Shown piece after piece: positions 40,925-48,383 of a stretch of DNA of 48,500 nt (the first letter of the stretch is position 1; the number at the start of each line of letters is the position of its first letter). The notes under the pieces were generated by a model. It was given only the letters and a program-made list of their open reading frames with translations. It was not told where the DNA came from and did not search any database. The DNA is from Alistipes sp. (GTDB taxonomy: Bacteria > Bacteroidota > Bacteroidia > Bacteroidales > Rikenellaceae). The stretch spans positions 1-48,500 of the forward strand of contig JAFWYM010000034.1 of the NCBI GenBank assembly GCA_017517705.1. The letters are read 5' to 3'. The position numbers were made by a program, and so were the translations under genes.

Positions 40925-42751
40925 TTATTCGTTTGTGCAGTCTACGAGCGACATGCGACACTGGGCACAGTCGAAGTCGAGGCGGTAGCGATGGCGACCA
41001 TGCTCAAGGTAGAGCGTATCGCGCAGTTTGGTACCCCTCTTTAGACACTCGCCAATCTCGCGGCGCAGGCAGTAGCTCGACTCCATCACTCGCTCGCCCA
41101 CGGTCGTAGACCAGCTGTCCAGGCCCTCGACGATATGCTCCACGCCGTGGCGCTTATAGAAGGCTCGCGAGAGCGAGTTTACGACATTATGCTGTGGCGT
41201 GAGACGCTTCACGGGGTACTCTATGGCGCTATTCTCGCCACGCACGTATTGTTGCGTGTGGCTCGTTGCCACCCTCGCTGCAGCCAACAGCGACAGCGCC
41301 TCGCGGCGAATCTCAGCAAGGAGTTTAGCCGTAGCAAACCACTCGGCACCCACGACATCGACGCGCGTAACACGGAATATGCTATCGCCACTCTTAGCCA
41401 TCTGCTCCTCGGCCACCGAGCGCATCTTCTCGGCACTCTTCGACTCTTCGAGCGCCACGCTACGCTCAACGCTCACCGTATGTCCCTCCTCGTCGCTATA
41501 TGTCGCTGTGATGCCATCGCCTGTCAACGTAAGGCGACACGTTGCATCTATGGCGCGACGTATACGGCTACGCTCCACCATCTGCGTGAAGCGGTGGTCG
41601 TAGTTGCGATATATCTCCATGCCGGCCTTGATGCCATCCATGCGGTTGGGAACAATAACATCGCCCTCAACGTGGTTTATATTCGTGCCTATGATGCCCT
41701 CACCCGAGGTGAAACATACACCGTCGCCCGCAGATAACGGCACACGGCTAACAATGCGTAGATCGCGACGACCCACGACAGCCACAGAGCCTATATACTC
41801 GCCCACAGCCTTGGGCGTATTGAACGAGGCGACACCCGCACGCTTGCCCGAGAACATATACTCGCCACCATCGCGCGTAAAACTCTTCTTCCTGTCGGGT
41901 GTGAACTCCACCTCCGAGCGCCCTACAGACGAGCGCCGACAGTCGGGGCGCGTGGCAAGCGCCTCGTCGATCTTCCGACGGTAGTAGCTCACGACATTCT
42001 TTATGTAGTTATCGTCCTTGAGTCGTCCCTCAATCTTAAACGACATAACACCCGCATCGATGAGGTCACCGATACGCTCCGAGAGGTCGAAGTCCTTGAC
42101 CGAGAGAAGGTGCTTTCCTCTGATAAGCTTCTCTCCACTACCCGTAACCAAATCGTAGGTGAGGCGGCATGGCTGCGAGCACTCGCCCCTATTTCCCGAG
42201 CGCGATGACTGCGAGCGCGAGAGGTAGCACCTGCCACTATGACCCACACATATTGCGCCATGGACGAAACACTCGAGGTCGACGGTCGTAGCCCTGCGTA
42301 TAGCCCTAATCTCGTCGAGCGAGAGGGCACGCTCCAAGATAACACGCTCGAAGCCACACTCCTGCAGGAAGTGGGCACCTTCCGCGGTCATGTTACACAC
42401 CTGTGTCGAGGCGTGGAGAGCCACAGGAAGGCCCATCTCATGATATGCCATATCCTGCACGATGAGGGCATCGACACCCACATCTATAAGCTCGCGTGCA
42501 AGCCTCTCGGCAGCCCGAAGCTCGCTCTCATAGAGGATGGTGTTGAGCGTGACAAAGACCTTAACACCAAAGAGATGGGCATAATCCACGACACGCGCAA
42601 TGTCGGCCGTAGTGTTTGTCGCAGCACGTCGCGCACCGAAGCCCTCGGCACCGATATACAGGGCATCGGCACCACAATCTATAGCAGCAATGGCAGCGTT
42701 GTAGTCGCGCGCGGGCGACAGCAACTCGATATATCTCGTTTTTGTGGTCAT
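40925..42751 (-). CDS. U32 family protein, RlhA/TrhP-like RNA hydroxylation factor
   Basis: Protein of 608 aa. The N-terminal U32 domain (about 5-275) has the cysteine signature ECFVHGAICVGHSGRCYLS near 160-178 and GECSQPCRLTYD, which in this family bind an Fe-S cluster together with later cysteines. The rest resembles the C-terminal domain seen in RlhA (23S rRNA C2501 hydroxylation) and relatives. The ending has an extra Cys pair (DFDCAQCRMSLVDC). Classical annotation is collagenase-like peptidase, but RNA hydroxylation is now better supported for the family. The ATG at 42751 is used; GTG one codon earlier is possible. A TATCTTTG element lies 22 bases upstream. Divergent from serS. Confidence 0.88.
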   Translation of the reverse strand: MTTKTRYIELLSPARDYNAAIAAIDCGADALYIGAEGFGARRAATNTTADIARVVDYAHLFGVKVFVTLNTILYESELRAAERLARELIDVGVDALIVQDMAYHEMGLPVALHASTQVCNMTAEGAHFLQECGFERVILERALSLDEIRAIRRATTVDLECFVHGAICVGHSGRCYLSRSQSSRSGNRGECSQPCRLTYDLVTGSGEKLIRGKHLLSVKDFDLSERIGDLIDAGVMSFKIEGRLKDDNYIKNVVSYYRRKIDEALATRPDCRRSSVGRSEVEFTPDRKKSFTRDGGEYMFSGKRAGVASFNTPKAVGEYIGSVAVVGRRDLRIVSRVPLSAGDGVCFTSGEGIIGTNINHVEGDVIVPNRMDGIKAGMEIYRNYDHRFTQMVERSRIRRAIDATCRLTLTGDGITATYSDEEGHTVSVERSVALEESKSAEKMRSVAEEQMAKSGDSIFRVTRVDVVGAEWFATAKLLAEIRREALSLLAAARVATSHTQQYVRGENSAIEYPVKRLTPQHNVVNSLSRAFYKRHGVEHIVEGLDSWSTTVGERVMESSYCLRREIGECLKRGTKLRDTLYLEHGRHRYRLDFDCAQCRMSLVDCTNE

Positions 42752-42773
42752 CACATATATGTATACAATAGTG

Positions 42774-42781
42774 CAAAGATA
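42774..42781 (-). promoter_or_regulatory. -7 element for the U32 gene
   Basis: TATCTTTG on the minus strand, 22 bases before the ATG. No exact -33. Confidence 0.6.
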
Positions 42782-42828
42782 CGAAAAATTTAATTAGTAT
42801 TTAGTAATTAGGATTCGAAAAAAAGTTG

Positions 42829-42836
42829 TACCTTTG
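42829..42836 (+). promoter_or_regulatory. -7 element for serS
   Basis: TACCTTTG, 28 bases before the serS ATG. Divergent from the U32 promoter 48 bases away. Confidence 0.65.
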
Positions 42837-42864
42837 TCATTTGAAATAGCAAAAACCAAAAACT

Positions 42865-44136
42865 ATGCTTACACTAAAGCAATTGCGCGATAATAGGGAT
42901 GATGCTGTACGCCGTCTCGAGAAGAAGGGTGTTGACGCTGCACCCATAATCGATCGTATCGAGGAGCTCGACGACCGTCGTAAGGCCCTGCAGGCAGAAC
43001 TCGATGCTTGCCTCGCGGAGCAGAACCAGGCGGCAAAGCAGATTGGCGCCCTTATGGGCAAGGGTCTCAAGGATGAGGCCGAGGCCAAGAAGCAGGAGGT
43101 GGCTACCCTCAAGAGCCGCTCGAATGAACTTAAGGAGGAGTCGGACAGGGTTGCCGTAGAGCTCCAGAACGAGATTGTCAAGCTCCCCAACTTCCCCGCA
43201 GAGATAGTCCCTGAAGGTCGCACGGCCGAGGATAATGTTGTGGTGAAGCTTGTAGAGAACTACACCGAGCTTCCGGGCGAGGCACTGCCCCACTGGGAGC
43301 TTGCCAAGAAGTACGACATCATAGACTTCGACCTCGGAGTGAAGCTCACAGGTGCCGGCTTCCCCGTATACAAGGGTAAGGGTGCAAGGCTACAGCGCGC
43401 CCTCATAAACTACTTCCTCGACTGCAACACAAAGGCCGGATATCAGGAGGTTGAGCCCCCAATCATGGTAAATGAGGCCTCGGGCTTCGGTACGGGACAG
43501 CTCCCCGACAAGGAGGGTCAGATGTACCACGTCACAGCCGACGGATACTACCTCGTGCCTACAGCCGAGGTGCCCGTGACGAACATATTCCGCGATGTCA
43601 TCCTCGAGCAGAGCGAGCTGCCGGTGAAGATGACGGCCTACACTCCCTGCTTCCGTCGCGAGGCAGGCTCGTATGGTAAGGATGTGCGCGGACTGAACCG
43701 CCTGCACCAGTTCGACAAGGTGGAGATTGTGCAGGTGTCGCACCCCGACAAGTCATACGAGGCACTCGATAAGATGGTGGCGCACGTCGAGAGCATCGTG
43801 GCATCGCTCGGTCTACCCTATCGCATCTTGCGCCTCTGCGGTGGCGATATGTCGTTCACATCGGCACTCACATACGACTTCGAGGTATACTCGGAGGCAC
43901 AGAAGCGTTGGCTGGAGGTATCGTCAGTATCGAACTTCGAGTCGTTCCAGGCAAACCGCCTGAAGCTGCGCTATCGCGACGATAACCGCAAAACACAGCT
44001 GTGTCACACTCTAAATGGCTCGTCTCTTGCACTGCCTCGTATCGTGGCAGCACTGCTCGAGAACAACCAAACGGAGGAGGGAATACGCATTCCCGAAGCA
44101 TTAATTCCGTATACAGGGTTTGATTTTATAAAATAA
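42865..44136 (+). CDS. serS: Seryl-tRNA synthetase
   Basis: Class II synthetase (423 aa, standard length) charging tRNA-Ser and tRNA-Sec. The N-terminal coiled coil (about 25-110) recognises the long variable arm: alternating Lys/Glu helices such as RIEELDDRRKALQAELDACL. The catalytic domain has motif 2 PCFRREAGSYGKDVRGLNR and HQFDKVEIV, and motif 3 LNGSSLALPRIVAALLENNQ near the end. One tRNA-Ser gene is in the same window. Starts at ATG 42865; the ferredoxin promoter follows directly on its stop, with its -33 element inside the last codons of serS. Confidence 0.97.
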   Translation: MLTLKQLRDNRDDAVRRLEKKGVDAAPIIDRIEELDDRRKALQAELDACLAEQNQAAKQIGALMGKGLKDEAEAKKQEVATLKSRSNELKEESDRVAVELQNEIVKLPNFPAEIVPEGRTAEDNVVVKLVENYTELPGEALPHWELAKKYDIIDFDLGVKLTGAGFPVYKGKGARLQRALINYFLDCNTKAGYQEVEPPIMVNEASGFGTGQLPDKEGQMYHVTADGYYLVPTAEVPVTNIFRDVILEQSELPVKMTAYTPCFRREAGSYGKDVRGLNRLHQFDKVEIVQVSHPDKSYEALDKMVAHVESIVASLGLPYRILRLCGGDMSFTSALTYDFEVYSEAQKRWLEVSSVSNFESFQANRLKLRYRDDNRKTQLCHTLNGSSLALPRIVAALLENNQTEEGIRIPEALIPYTGFDFIK

Positions 44137-44148
44137 TTACTATATTTG
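44119..44148 (+). promoter_or_regulatory. Promoter of the ferredoxin gene
   Basis: TTTG at 44119-44122 and TATATTTG at 44141-44148, 18 bases apart: a full TTTG/TAnnTTTG match. The -33 half overlaps the last codons of serS, the -7 half starts 4 bases after its stop. Confidence 0.8.
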
Positions 44149-44187
44149 CACTATAAAATAGCATTCACTCATTAAAAACTATAAGTT

Positions 44188-44358
44188 ATGGCTTACAAAA
44201 TTTCAGATTCTTGCGTTGCATGTGGTACATGTATCGACGAGTGCCCCGTTGAGGCTATTTCAGCAGGTGACATCTATGTAATCGACCCCAGCAAGTGCAT
44301 CGACTGCGGTACTTGCGCAGGCGTATGTCCTTCAGAGGCTATCGCTCCCGAGGCATAA
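44188..44358 (+). CDS. Small 2[4Fe-4S] ferredoxin
   Basis: Clostridial-type ferredoxin of 56 aa, easily missed because it is so short. Two CxxCxxCxxxCP motifs: C9, C12, C15, C19 and C37, C40, C43, C47, each followed by Pro, enough for two [4Fe-4S] clusters. Acts as a low-potential electron carrier in anaerobes. It has its own strong promoter 40 bases before the ATG (TTTG-N18-TATATTTG) and is closed by a hairpin at 44384-44415, so it is a single-gene unit. Composition is acidic, as in other ferredoxins, suggesting high expression. Confidence 0.95.
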   Translation: MAYKISDSCVACGTCIDECPVEAISAGDIYVIDPSKCIDCGTCAGVCPSEAIAPEA

Positions 44359-44383
44359 TCGACGCATAGCTAAAGATTGAGAG

Positions 44384-44415
44384 GGGGATGACTAAAAAGT
44401 AAATTTGTCATCCCC
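44384..44415. terminator. TGACTAA-family hairpin, copy 5
   Basis: Perfect stem GGGGATGAC (44384-44392) / GTCATCCCC (44407-44415) then ATTTTG. Terminates the ferredoxin gene and is followed directly by the MITE-like repeat. Confidence 0.8.
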
Positions 44416-44424
44416 ATTTTGTTA

Positions 44425-44609
44425 AGAGGTTGAATAAAAAGATGTAGTTTTAGGCTTGCGAAGCCCGAAAAAGCGCAGTTTACTTGGCATCTACCTTAAA
44501 GTCCTCCTTTTCAAAGGAGGATTTAGGTGGATTGTAAATATGTAAACGAAAATGCGTCAGCATTTTGAGGGCAAGCATAACGCAGAAATACACTTTTTAT
44601 TCAGCCTCC
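44425..44609 (+). repeat. MITE-like dispersed repeat, copy 2 (185 bp, interrupted)
   Basis: Same 17-bp inverted ends as copy 1 (44425-44441, 44593-44609) and the same interior up to ACTTGGC, where about 53-65 extra bases (from 44489) containing the second small repeat are inserted; copy 1 continues without it. After the insert the sequence rejoins the copy-1 sequence at GCATTTTGAGGG. Confidence 0.8.
44489..44541 (+). repeat. Small palindromic repeat R2, copy 2, nested
   Basis: Contains CCTCCTTT (44503-44510) / AAAGGAGG (44513-44520), then ATTTAGGTGGATTGTAAATAT, matching the order of 12677-12721. It interrupts the MITE-like repeat. Confidence 0.7.
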
Positions 44610-44622
44610 TAACGCTTAGGAG
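44606..44622. terminator. Hairpin before the LolC/E-like gene
   Basis: CTCCTAA-CGC-TTAGGAG, exact 7-bp stem overlapping the right end of the dispersed repeat, 16 bases before the GTG start. Its motif TAGGAGAGTGAATAAA recurs at 48266. Confidence 0.45.
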
Positions 44623-44637
44623 AGTGAATAAAGAGAC

Positions 44638-45879
44638 GTGAGAGTAGAGTTCGACATAGCACGACGACTATCAAGTCGTAAGGCAGGAGCTAAGGCCGGC
44701 ATTATGGAGCGTGTGGCGACGATAGCTACGGCTGTGAGCGTAGCCGTCATCATCATCACGCTATCGGTTGTCGTGGGCTTCAAGCGCGACCTACGCAGTC
44801 TCATCGCGGGCGCCACAGCCGAGATAACGGTGACAGCACCGCAGAGCGGTGGTGTCGTCTCGGGCAAGCGCATAGAGGCGAGCACGGCGATGATCGAGAC
44901 TCTCGACGACAAGGATGTAGTGCGCCTTTCGCCCTATACGGCCAAGGAGGGGGTGCTTAAGAGCGACCATAACATCCTCGGCGTACTGCTCAAGGGTGTA
45001 GACAGCAGCTTCGACTCCACATTCTACAGCGAGCACATCGTTGCGGGCAGCTTCCCGCGCTTAGGTCTCGAGCCCCGCACGAAGGATATACTCATATCCG
45101 AGGAGATGGCACACAAGATGAATGTCGCCGTGGACGACCGCATAGAGATGGTCTTTGTCGATGCAGATGGCAGCATCCTGCGCGACAGGTTTGTCATCAG
45201 CGGCCTATACCATACGGGCGTAGATATAATCGACAGCGGCATCGTTCTTACGGATATGCGCAACGTGGCACGCCTATACGACGGCAACGAGACGATGATC
45301 ACGGGCTACGAGCTATGGCTCGCAGCAGATGCCGAGAGTGGCGCCGTAGCCTCAAGGCTCAACAGCAGGCTTATAGATTTATACCTCGAGACGGGGTGTC
45401 AGGCCGAGGCCTTCACTGCCGAGGAGGTATTTCCCGATATATTTGGGTGGCTGGCAACGCACGATGTGACGGCAATGGCCGTGGTTGTCATCATGATCAT
45501 CGTGGCACTCCTGAACATGACCACATCGCTGCTTATCATCGTCCTGGAGCGTCAGCGTATGATTGGAGAACTCCGAGCCTTAGGCATGCGCCGCGGTGCC
45601 GTGGTCGAGATATTCCTCTTCAGGGCACTCTTCATCACCGCCCGTGGTGTGCTATGGGGAGCCTTGGTGGGCATCGTGCTCGCCGTGATACAGCACCTCT
45701 GGGCTGTGGTGCCTCTGCCCTCCGAGGGTTATCTCTTAGAGGCTGTGCCCGCAGCGCTATGCTGGGAATGGTGGCTCGTGGCGATGGTCGCCACAATGGC
45801 AATAACGCTCGTCGTGATGCTCCTACCCGCCGCCCTCGCAGCAAAGATATCGCCAGCAAAGATTATGAGATACGAGTAA
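44638..45879 (+). CDS. LolC/LolE-like (FtsX family) ABC transporter permease
   Basis: Membrane protein of 413 aa that by family belongs to the system releasing outer-membrane lipoproteins from the inner membrane. One N-terminal membrane helix at about 27-47 (ATIATAVSVAVIIITLSVVV), a large periplasmic domain (about 50-280), then three C-terminal helices (AMAVVVIMIIVALLNMTTSLLIIVL and two more). FtsX signature region LERQRMIGELRALGMRRGAVVEIFLFRALF is clear. Start is GTG at 44638; no ATG in frame gives the usual N-terminus (VEFDIARRLSSRK). No ATPase subunit is next to it. The window has many lipoproteins that would use such a route. Confidence 0.88.
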   Translation: MRVEFDIARRLSSRKAGAKAGIMERVATIATAVSVAVIIITLSVVVGFKRDLRSLIAGATAEITVTAPQSGGVVSGKRIEASTAMIETLDDKDVVRLSPYTAKEGVLKSDHNILGVLLKGVDSSFDSTFYSEHIVAGSFPRLGLEPRTKDILISEEMAHKMNVAVDDRIEMVFVDADGSILRDRFVISGLYHTGVDIIDSGIVLTDMRNVARLYDGNETMITGYELWLAADAESGAVASRLNSRLIDLYLETGCQAEAFTAEEVFPDIFGWLATHDVTAMAVVVIMIIVALLNMTTSLLIIVLERQRMIGELRALGMRRGAVVEIFLFRALFITARGVLWGALVGIVLAVIQHLWAVVPLPSEGYLLEAVPAALCWEWWLVAMVATMAITLVVMLLPAALAAKISPAKIMRYE

Positions 45880-45893
45880 ACGATTTGTGAGAT

Positions 45894-46613
45894 ATGAAAC
45901 CATATAACGAAGAGCAGACAAAGAAGGAGCAGGTTGAGGATATGTTCGATAACATAGCCCCCACGTACGATAGGCTCAACCATATTATGTCGTTGAACAT
46001 CGACCGTATATGGCGTCGTCGTGTGATGCGCATTGTACGTCGCAGCAAGGCACACACCATTATGGATGTGGCCACAGGCACGGGCGACCTCGCCATAGCT
46101 ATGGCCAAGAGGGTCGACCGCACACATATCCTCGGCATAGACCTCTCGGAGGAGATGCTTGCCGTAGCACGCAGGAAGATCGAGAAGCAGGGCCTCGAGG
46201 AGCGCATAACATTGGAGAAGGGCGATGCCGAGAACCTCGATATGGTCGAGGATGGCACCATCGATGCTGCAACCGTAGCCTTCGGCGTGCGTAACTTCGA
46301 GAATATGGAGCGCGGTCTCAGTGAGATATACCGCACGCTGAAGGTGGGAGGCAAGCTCGTCGTACTGGAGTTCTCGATGCCGCGCAACCGCTTCATACGC
46401 TGGATATACTCGCAGTATGCCCATCGCCTACTGCCACGCATAGGTGCTGCAATATCGAAGGATGAACGTGCCTACACCTACCTCCCCGACTCTGTCGAGG
46501 AGTTTCCCTCGCCCGAGCGCTTCAGCGAGATGCTCAAGGGCGTGGGCTTCACAAGCGTGACATATCGCTCGCAGAGCTTCGGCATAGCATACATCTACGT
46601 AGCAACAAAGTAG
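45894..46613 (+). CDS. menG: Demethylmenaquinone methyltransferase
   Basis: SAM methyltransferase of 239 aa for the last step of menaquinone biosynthesis. N-terminal MFDNIAPTYDRLNHIMSLNIDRIWRR near 17-42 and the SAM-binding motif IMDVATGTGDLAIAMA at 56-71, then AFGVRNFENMERGLSEIYR and EFSMPRNRFIRWIY, all typical of MenG/UbiE. Bacteroidota use menaquinone, so menaquinone rather than ubiquinone is the likely product. It starts 14 bases after the LolC/E-like gene and is followed 5 bases later by a small exported protein gene. Confidence 0.95.
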   Translation: MKPYNEEQTKKEQVEDMFDNIAPTYDRLNHIMSLNIDRIWRRRVMRIVRRSKAHTIMDVATGTGDLAIAMAKRVDRTHILGIDLSEEMLAVARRKIEKQGLEERITLEKGDAENLDMVEDGTIDAATVAFGVRNFENMERGLSEIYRTLKVGGKLVVLEFSMPRNRFIRWIYSQYAHRLLPRIGAAISKDERAYTYLPDSVEEFPSPERFSEMLKGVGFTSVTYRSQSFGIAYIYVATK

Positions 46614-46618
46614 TGGTT

Positions 46619-47131
46619 ATGCGAGGGTTAGCACTTCTTTTCATCGTAACGTGTACGCTGCTATGCACAAGCATCGAGAGCGTGGCACAAGGTAGGGAGC
46701 AAGTGCTTGCCATCGAGGGTATTACACGTGTAACCCACCTATCATCCTCGGGTGCAAACCTTTACCTTCGGGTTAGGAATAACGGTCGCCACACGATAGT
46801 GGCAAAGCGCGGCGAGATAGATATTATGGTCGACGGCAACGTTAAGAGCACTATATCGCTACGCGAGAAGGTGGTAGTAGCAAAGGGTCATGAGGGCGAG
46901 ATACTGCTCCCCCTAAGATTTCGCAGCACGAGTGCCCTGACGCTCCAGAGCCTCCTACGGCGCATCGCCGAGGGTGAGAGCCAAAACATATCGGTAACAT
47001 ACCGACTGCGTGGTGGCACAAGGCTCATAAAGCGAAACTTCCGGGGTGAGGATATTGCCATATCGGAATTTTTAGATACCTTCGCAATACCGCAAGGTGC
47101 AATAACACGCCTCGAGGAGGTGTTAAGATAA
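46619..47131 (+). CDS. Small exported protein, unknown function
   Basis: Protein of 170 aa with a signal peptide (about 1-24, ends SVAQ). The mature part is a beta-rich domain (ANLYLRVRNNGRHTIVAKRGEIDIMVDG, EILLPLRFRSTSALTLQSLL, NISVTYRLRGGTRLIK) resembling an immunoglobulin/LEA-2-like sandwich, but I do not recognise a named family. ATG at 46619 is used, since an in-frame GTG at 46613 lies on the menG stop. It follows menG by 5 bases. The next 200 bases contain a possible structured RNA. Confidence 0.7.
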   Translation: MRGLALLFIVTCTLLCTSIESVAQGREQVLAIEGITRVTHLSSSGANLYLRVRNNGRHTIVAKRGEIDIMVDGNVKSTISLREKVVVAKGHEGEILLPLRFRSTSALTLQSLLRRIAEGESQNISVTYRLRGGTRLIKRNFRGEDIAISEFLDTFAIPQGAITRLEEVLR

Positions 47132-47163
47132 TGTAATATACTATAAGGTTGGTGCTATAAATC

Positions 47164-47275
47164 GGGCAGATATGTTTTAGAGATTATCTCAAGGCTATAT
47201 CTCACCTCTACAGCGAGCGCAATGCGGGCATTGTAACCGCAGAAAGATGAGACAGAAATAGGCCCATAAGCTGCC
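47164..47275 (+). ncRNA. Candidate structured RNA between two exported-protein genes
   Basis: Nested pairings from the outside in: GGCAG (47165-47169)/CTGCC (47271-47275); GGCTAT (47193-47198)/ATAG-GCC (47258-47264) with one bulged G; TCTCA (47200-47204)/TGAGA (47248-47252); GCG (47217-47219)/CGC (47238-47240); CAATGC (47220-47225)/GCATTG (47228-47233). All are compatible with one fold. No known class matched. Could be a leader of the following gene. Confidence 0.35.
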
Positions 47276-47343
47276 GAAAATGAACCGACCGACAACTAAA
47301 ACTTTTACACTAATTTGTAAAGACATCTTAATAACATACGGTT

Positions 47344-47847
47344 ATGCGACATATACTTTTTACTATTGCCCTCACGTTAATCACCTCACTCCTTGGTATC
47401 GAGGTCTCGGCACAGAACATTGATAGGATGCGTAACAACCTTGCAGTACGCACGATGGATGGCACTTATGTGAGTGTCGAGGAGGATGCCTCGGCAAAGG
47501 CTGCCATCAGCGCCGTGGAGGGTAGGGCCAAGGCTAAGAGTGTCAACGGCTACCGCATAGTGATATTCTCGGACAACGGCCAATATGCTGGCGATAATGC
47601 CAAGCGTGTACACACGACATTCCAGAAGACCTTTCCACATATCAACGCCTACCTTGTCTACGAGAGCCCCTACTTCAAGGTGTCGGTGGGCGACTGCCTC
47701 ACGATGGAGGAGGCACAGATACTTATGGCAAAGCTCTCCTCATACTACCCCAAGGCCTTCCCCAAGCGCGAGGATATAAAGCTCAGCGACCTACAACGTG
47801 TCGTGGCCGAGGAGAATATACCGCGCGACTCCATTACACACAAGTAG
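47344..47847 (+). CDS. Exported SPOR-like domain protein
   Basis: Protein of 167 aa. Signal peptide about 1-23 (ends VSAQ). Residues about 67-140 form a SPOR-type domain: GYRIVIFSDNGQYAGDNAKRV, then NAYLVYESPYFKVSVGDCLTMEEAQ with the typical Tyr-Phe-Lys-Val-Gly-Asp pattern, and AFPKRE at the end. SPOR domains bind denuded peptidoglycan, so the protein probably sits in the periplasm at division sites or in the wall. It has no catalytic domain. It stands alone with a 212-base gap upstream that holds a candidate RNA fold. Confidence 0.8.
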   Translation: MRHILFTIALTLITSLLGIEVSAQNIDRMRNNLAVRTMDGTYVSVEEDASAKAAISAVEGRAKAKSVNGYRIVIFSDNGQYAGDNAKRVHTTFQKTFPHINAYLVYESPYFKVSVGDCLTMEEAQILMAKLSSYYPKAFPKREDIKLSDLQRVVAEENIPRDSITHK

Positions 47848-47905
47848 TATTGCTGGACTGTTGAGGAGACAAAAAAATGGCATATATTAATGATTTTGTG
47901 CCCAA

Positions 47906-47940
47906 TTTGTTGTTAAAATAGAATCTCTTTTATAAATTTG
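47906..47940 (+). promoter_or_regulatory. Promoter of the cysteine-rich lipoprotein gene
   Basis: TTTG at 47906-47909 and TAAATTTG at 47933-47940; spacing 23 bases, at the long end of the usual range. -7 element lies 37 bases before the ATG. Confidence 0.55.
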
Positions 47941-47977
47941 TAGTCGGAAAATAACCATTAATTAAAACTTTATAGCT

Positions 47978-48244
47978 ATGAAGAAGATTTTTGCATTTGC
48001 AGTATTATTTGCTGCAGTATCATTGGTAGCTTGCGGTGGCGAGCAGAAGAAGGCAGAGGACGCTGAGGAGAAGGCTGCAACGGAGTGCTGCGAGGAGAAG
48101 GCTTGCTGCGAGGAGTGCTGCGCTGAGGAGGCTTGCTGCGAGGGTGAGAAGTGCTGCGCTGAGGAGGCTTGCTGCGAGGGCGAGAAGTGCTGCGAGGAGT
48201 GCCCTGAGGCTGAGCCCTGCTGTGGCGAGTGCGACAAGAAGTAA
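47978..48244 (+). CDS. Cysteine-rich small lipoprotein
   Basis: Protein of 88 aa. A lipoprotein signal (MKKIFAFAVLFAAVSLVAC) gives lipidated Cys19. The remaining 69 residues hold 18 cysteines, mostly as adjacent pairs (CC at 37-38, 43-44, 47-48, 53-54, 59-60, 65-66, 71-72, 81-82), separated by short Glu/Lys/Ala spacers. A 12-residue unit AEEACCEGEKCC is repeated exactly in tandem (residues 49-60 and 61-72), from a 36-base DNA repeat at 48122-48193. It looks like a metal-binding or thiol-redox protein on the outer face of a membrane, metallothionein-like in composition, but no metal or partner can be read from the sequence. Own promoter upstream, inverted repeat downstream (48265-48309); a single-gene unit. 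Confidence 0.85.
   Translation: MKKIFAFAVLFAAVSLVACGGEQKKAEDAEEKAATECCEEKACCEECCAEEACCEGEKCCAEEACCEGEKCCEECPEAEPCCGECDKK
48122..48193 (+). repeat. Tandem 36-base repeat within the cysteine-rich gene
   Basis: Two adjacent copies of a 36-base unit (48122-48157 and 48158-48193), beginning GCTGAGGAGGCTTGCTGC, encoding AEEACCEGEKCC twice; they differ at one base. Likely arose by slippage or unequal crossing-over and can change the cysteine number. Confidence 0.85.
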
Positions 48245-48264
48245 TTGGCGCGCTATTTAAATAG

Positions 48265-48309
48265 GTAGGAGAGTGAATAAAAGGTGTCGTAATACACTGA
48301 CTCTCCTAC
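48265..48309 (+). terminator. Inverted repeat after the cysteine-rich lipoprotein gene
   Basis: Exact 10-bp arms GTAGGAGAGT (48265-48274) and ACTCTCCTAC (48300-48309) around 25 bases that can form a second small stem. Starts 20 bases after the stop codon. Lacks a T-run. Confidence 0.5.
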
Positions 48310-48342
48310 TTACAACGCACGCTCGACAAATTTCGAGGCGAT

Positions 48343-48374
48343 GGGAATGACTAAAAAGTAAATTTGTCATCCCC
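48343..48374. terminator. TGACTAA-family hairpin, copy 6
   Basis: GGGAATGAC (48343-48351) against GTCATCCCC (48366-48374) with one A.C mismatch; same loop as the other copies. Followed by the MITE-like repeat. Confidence 0.6.
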
Positions 48375-48383
48375 GTTTTGTTA

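Noticed and set aside
47962-48237. Minus-strand Ser/Gln-rich open frame opposite the cysteine-rich lipoprotein
   Set aside because: The plus frame has a proper lipoprotein signal and promoter; the reverse frame is just the complement of the tandem repeat.
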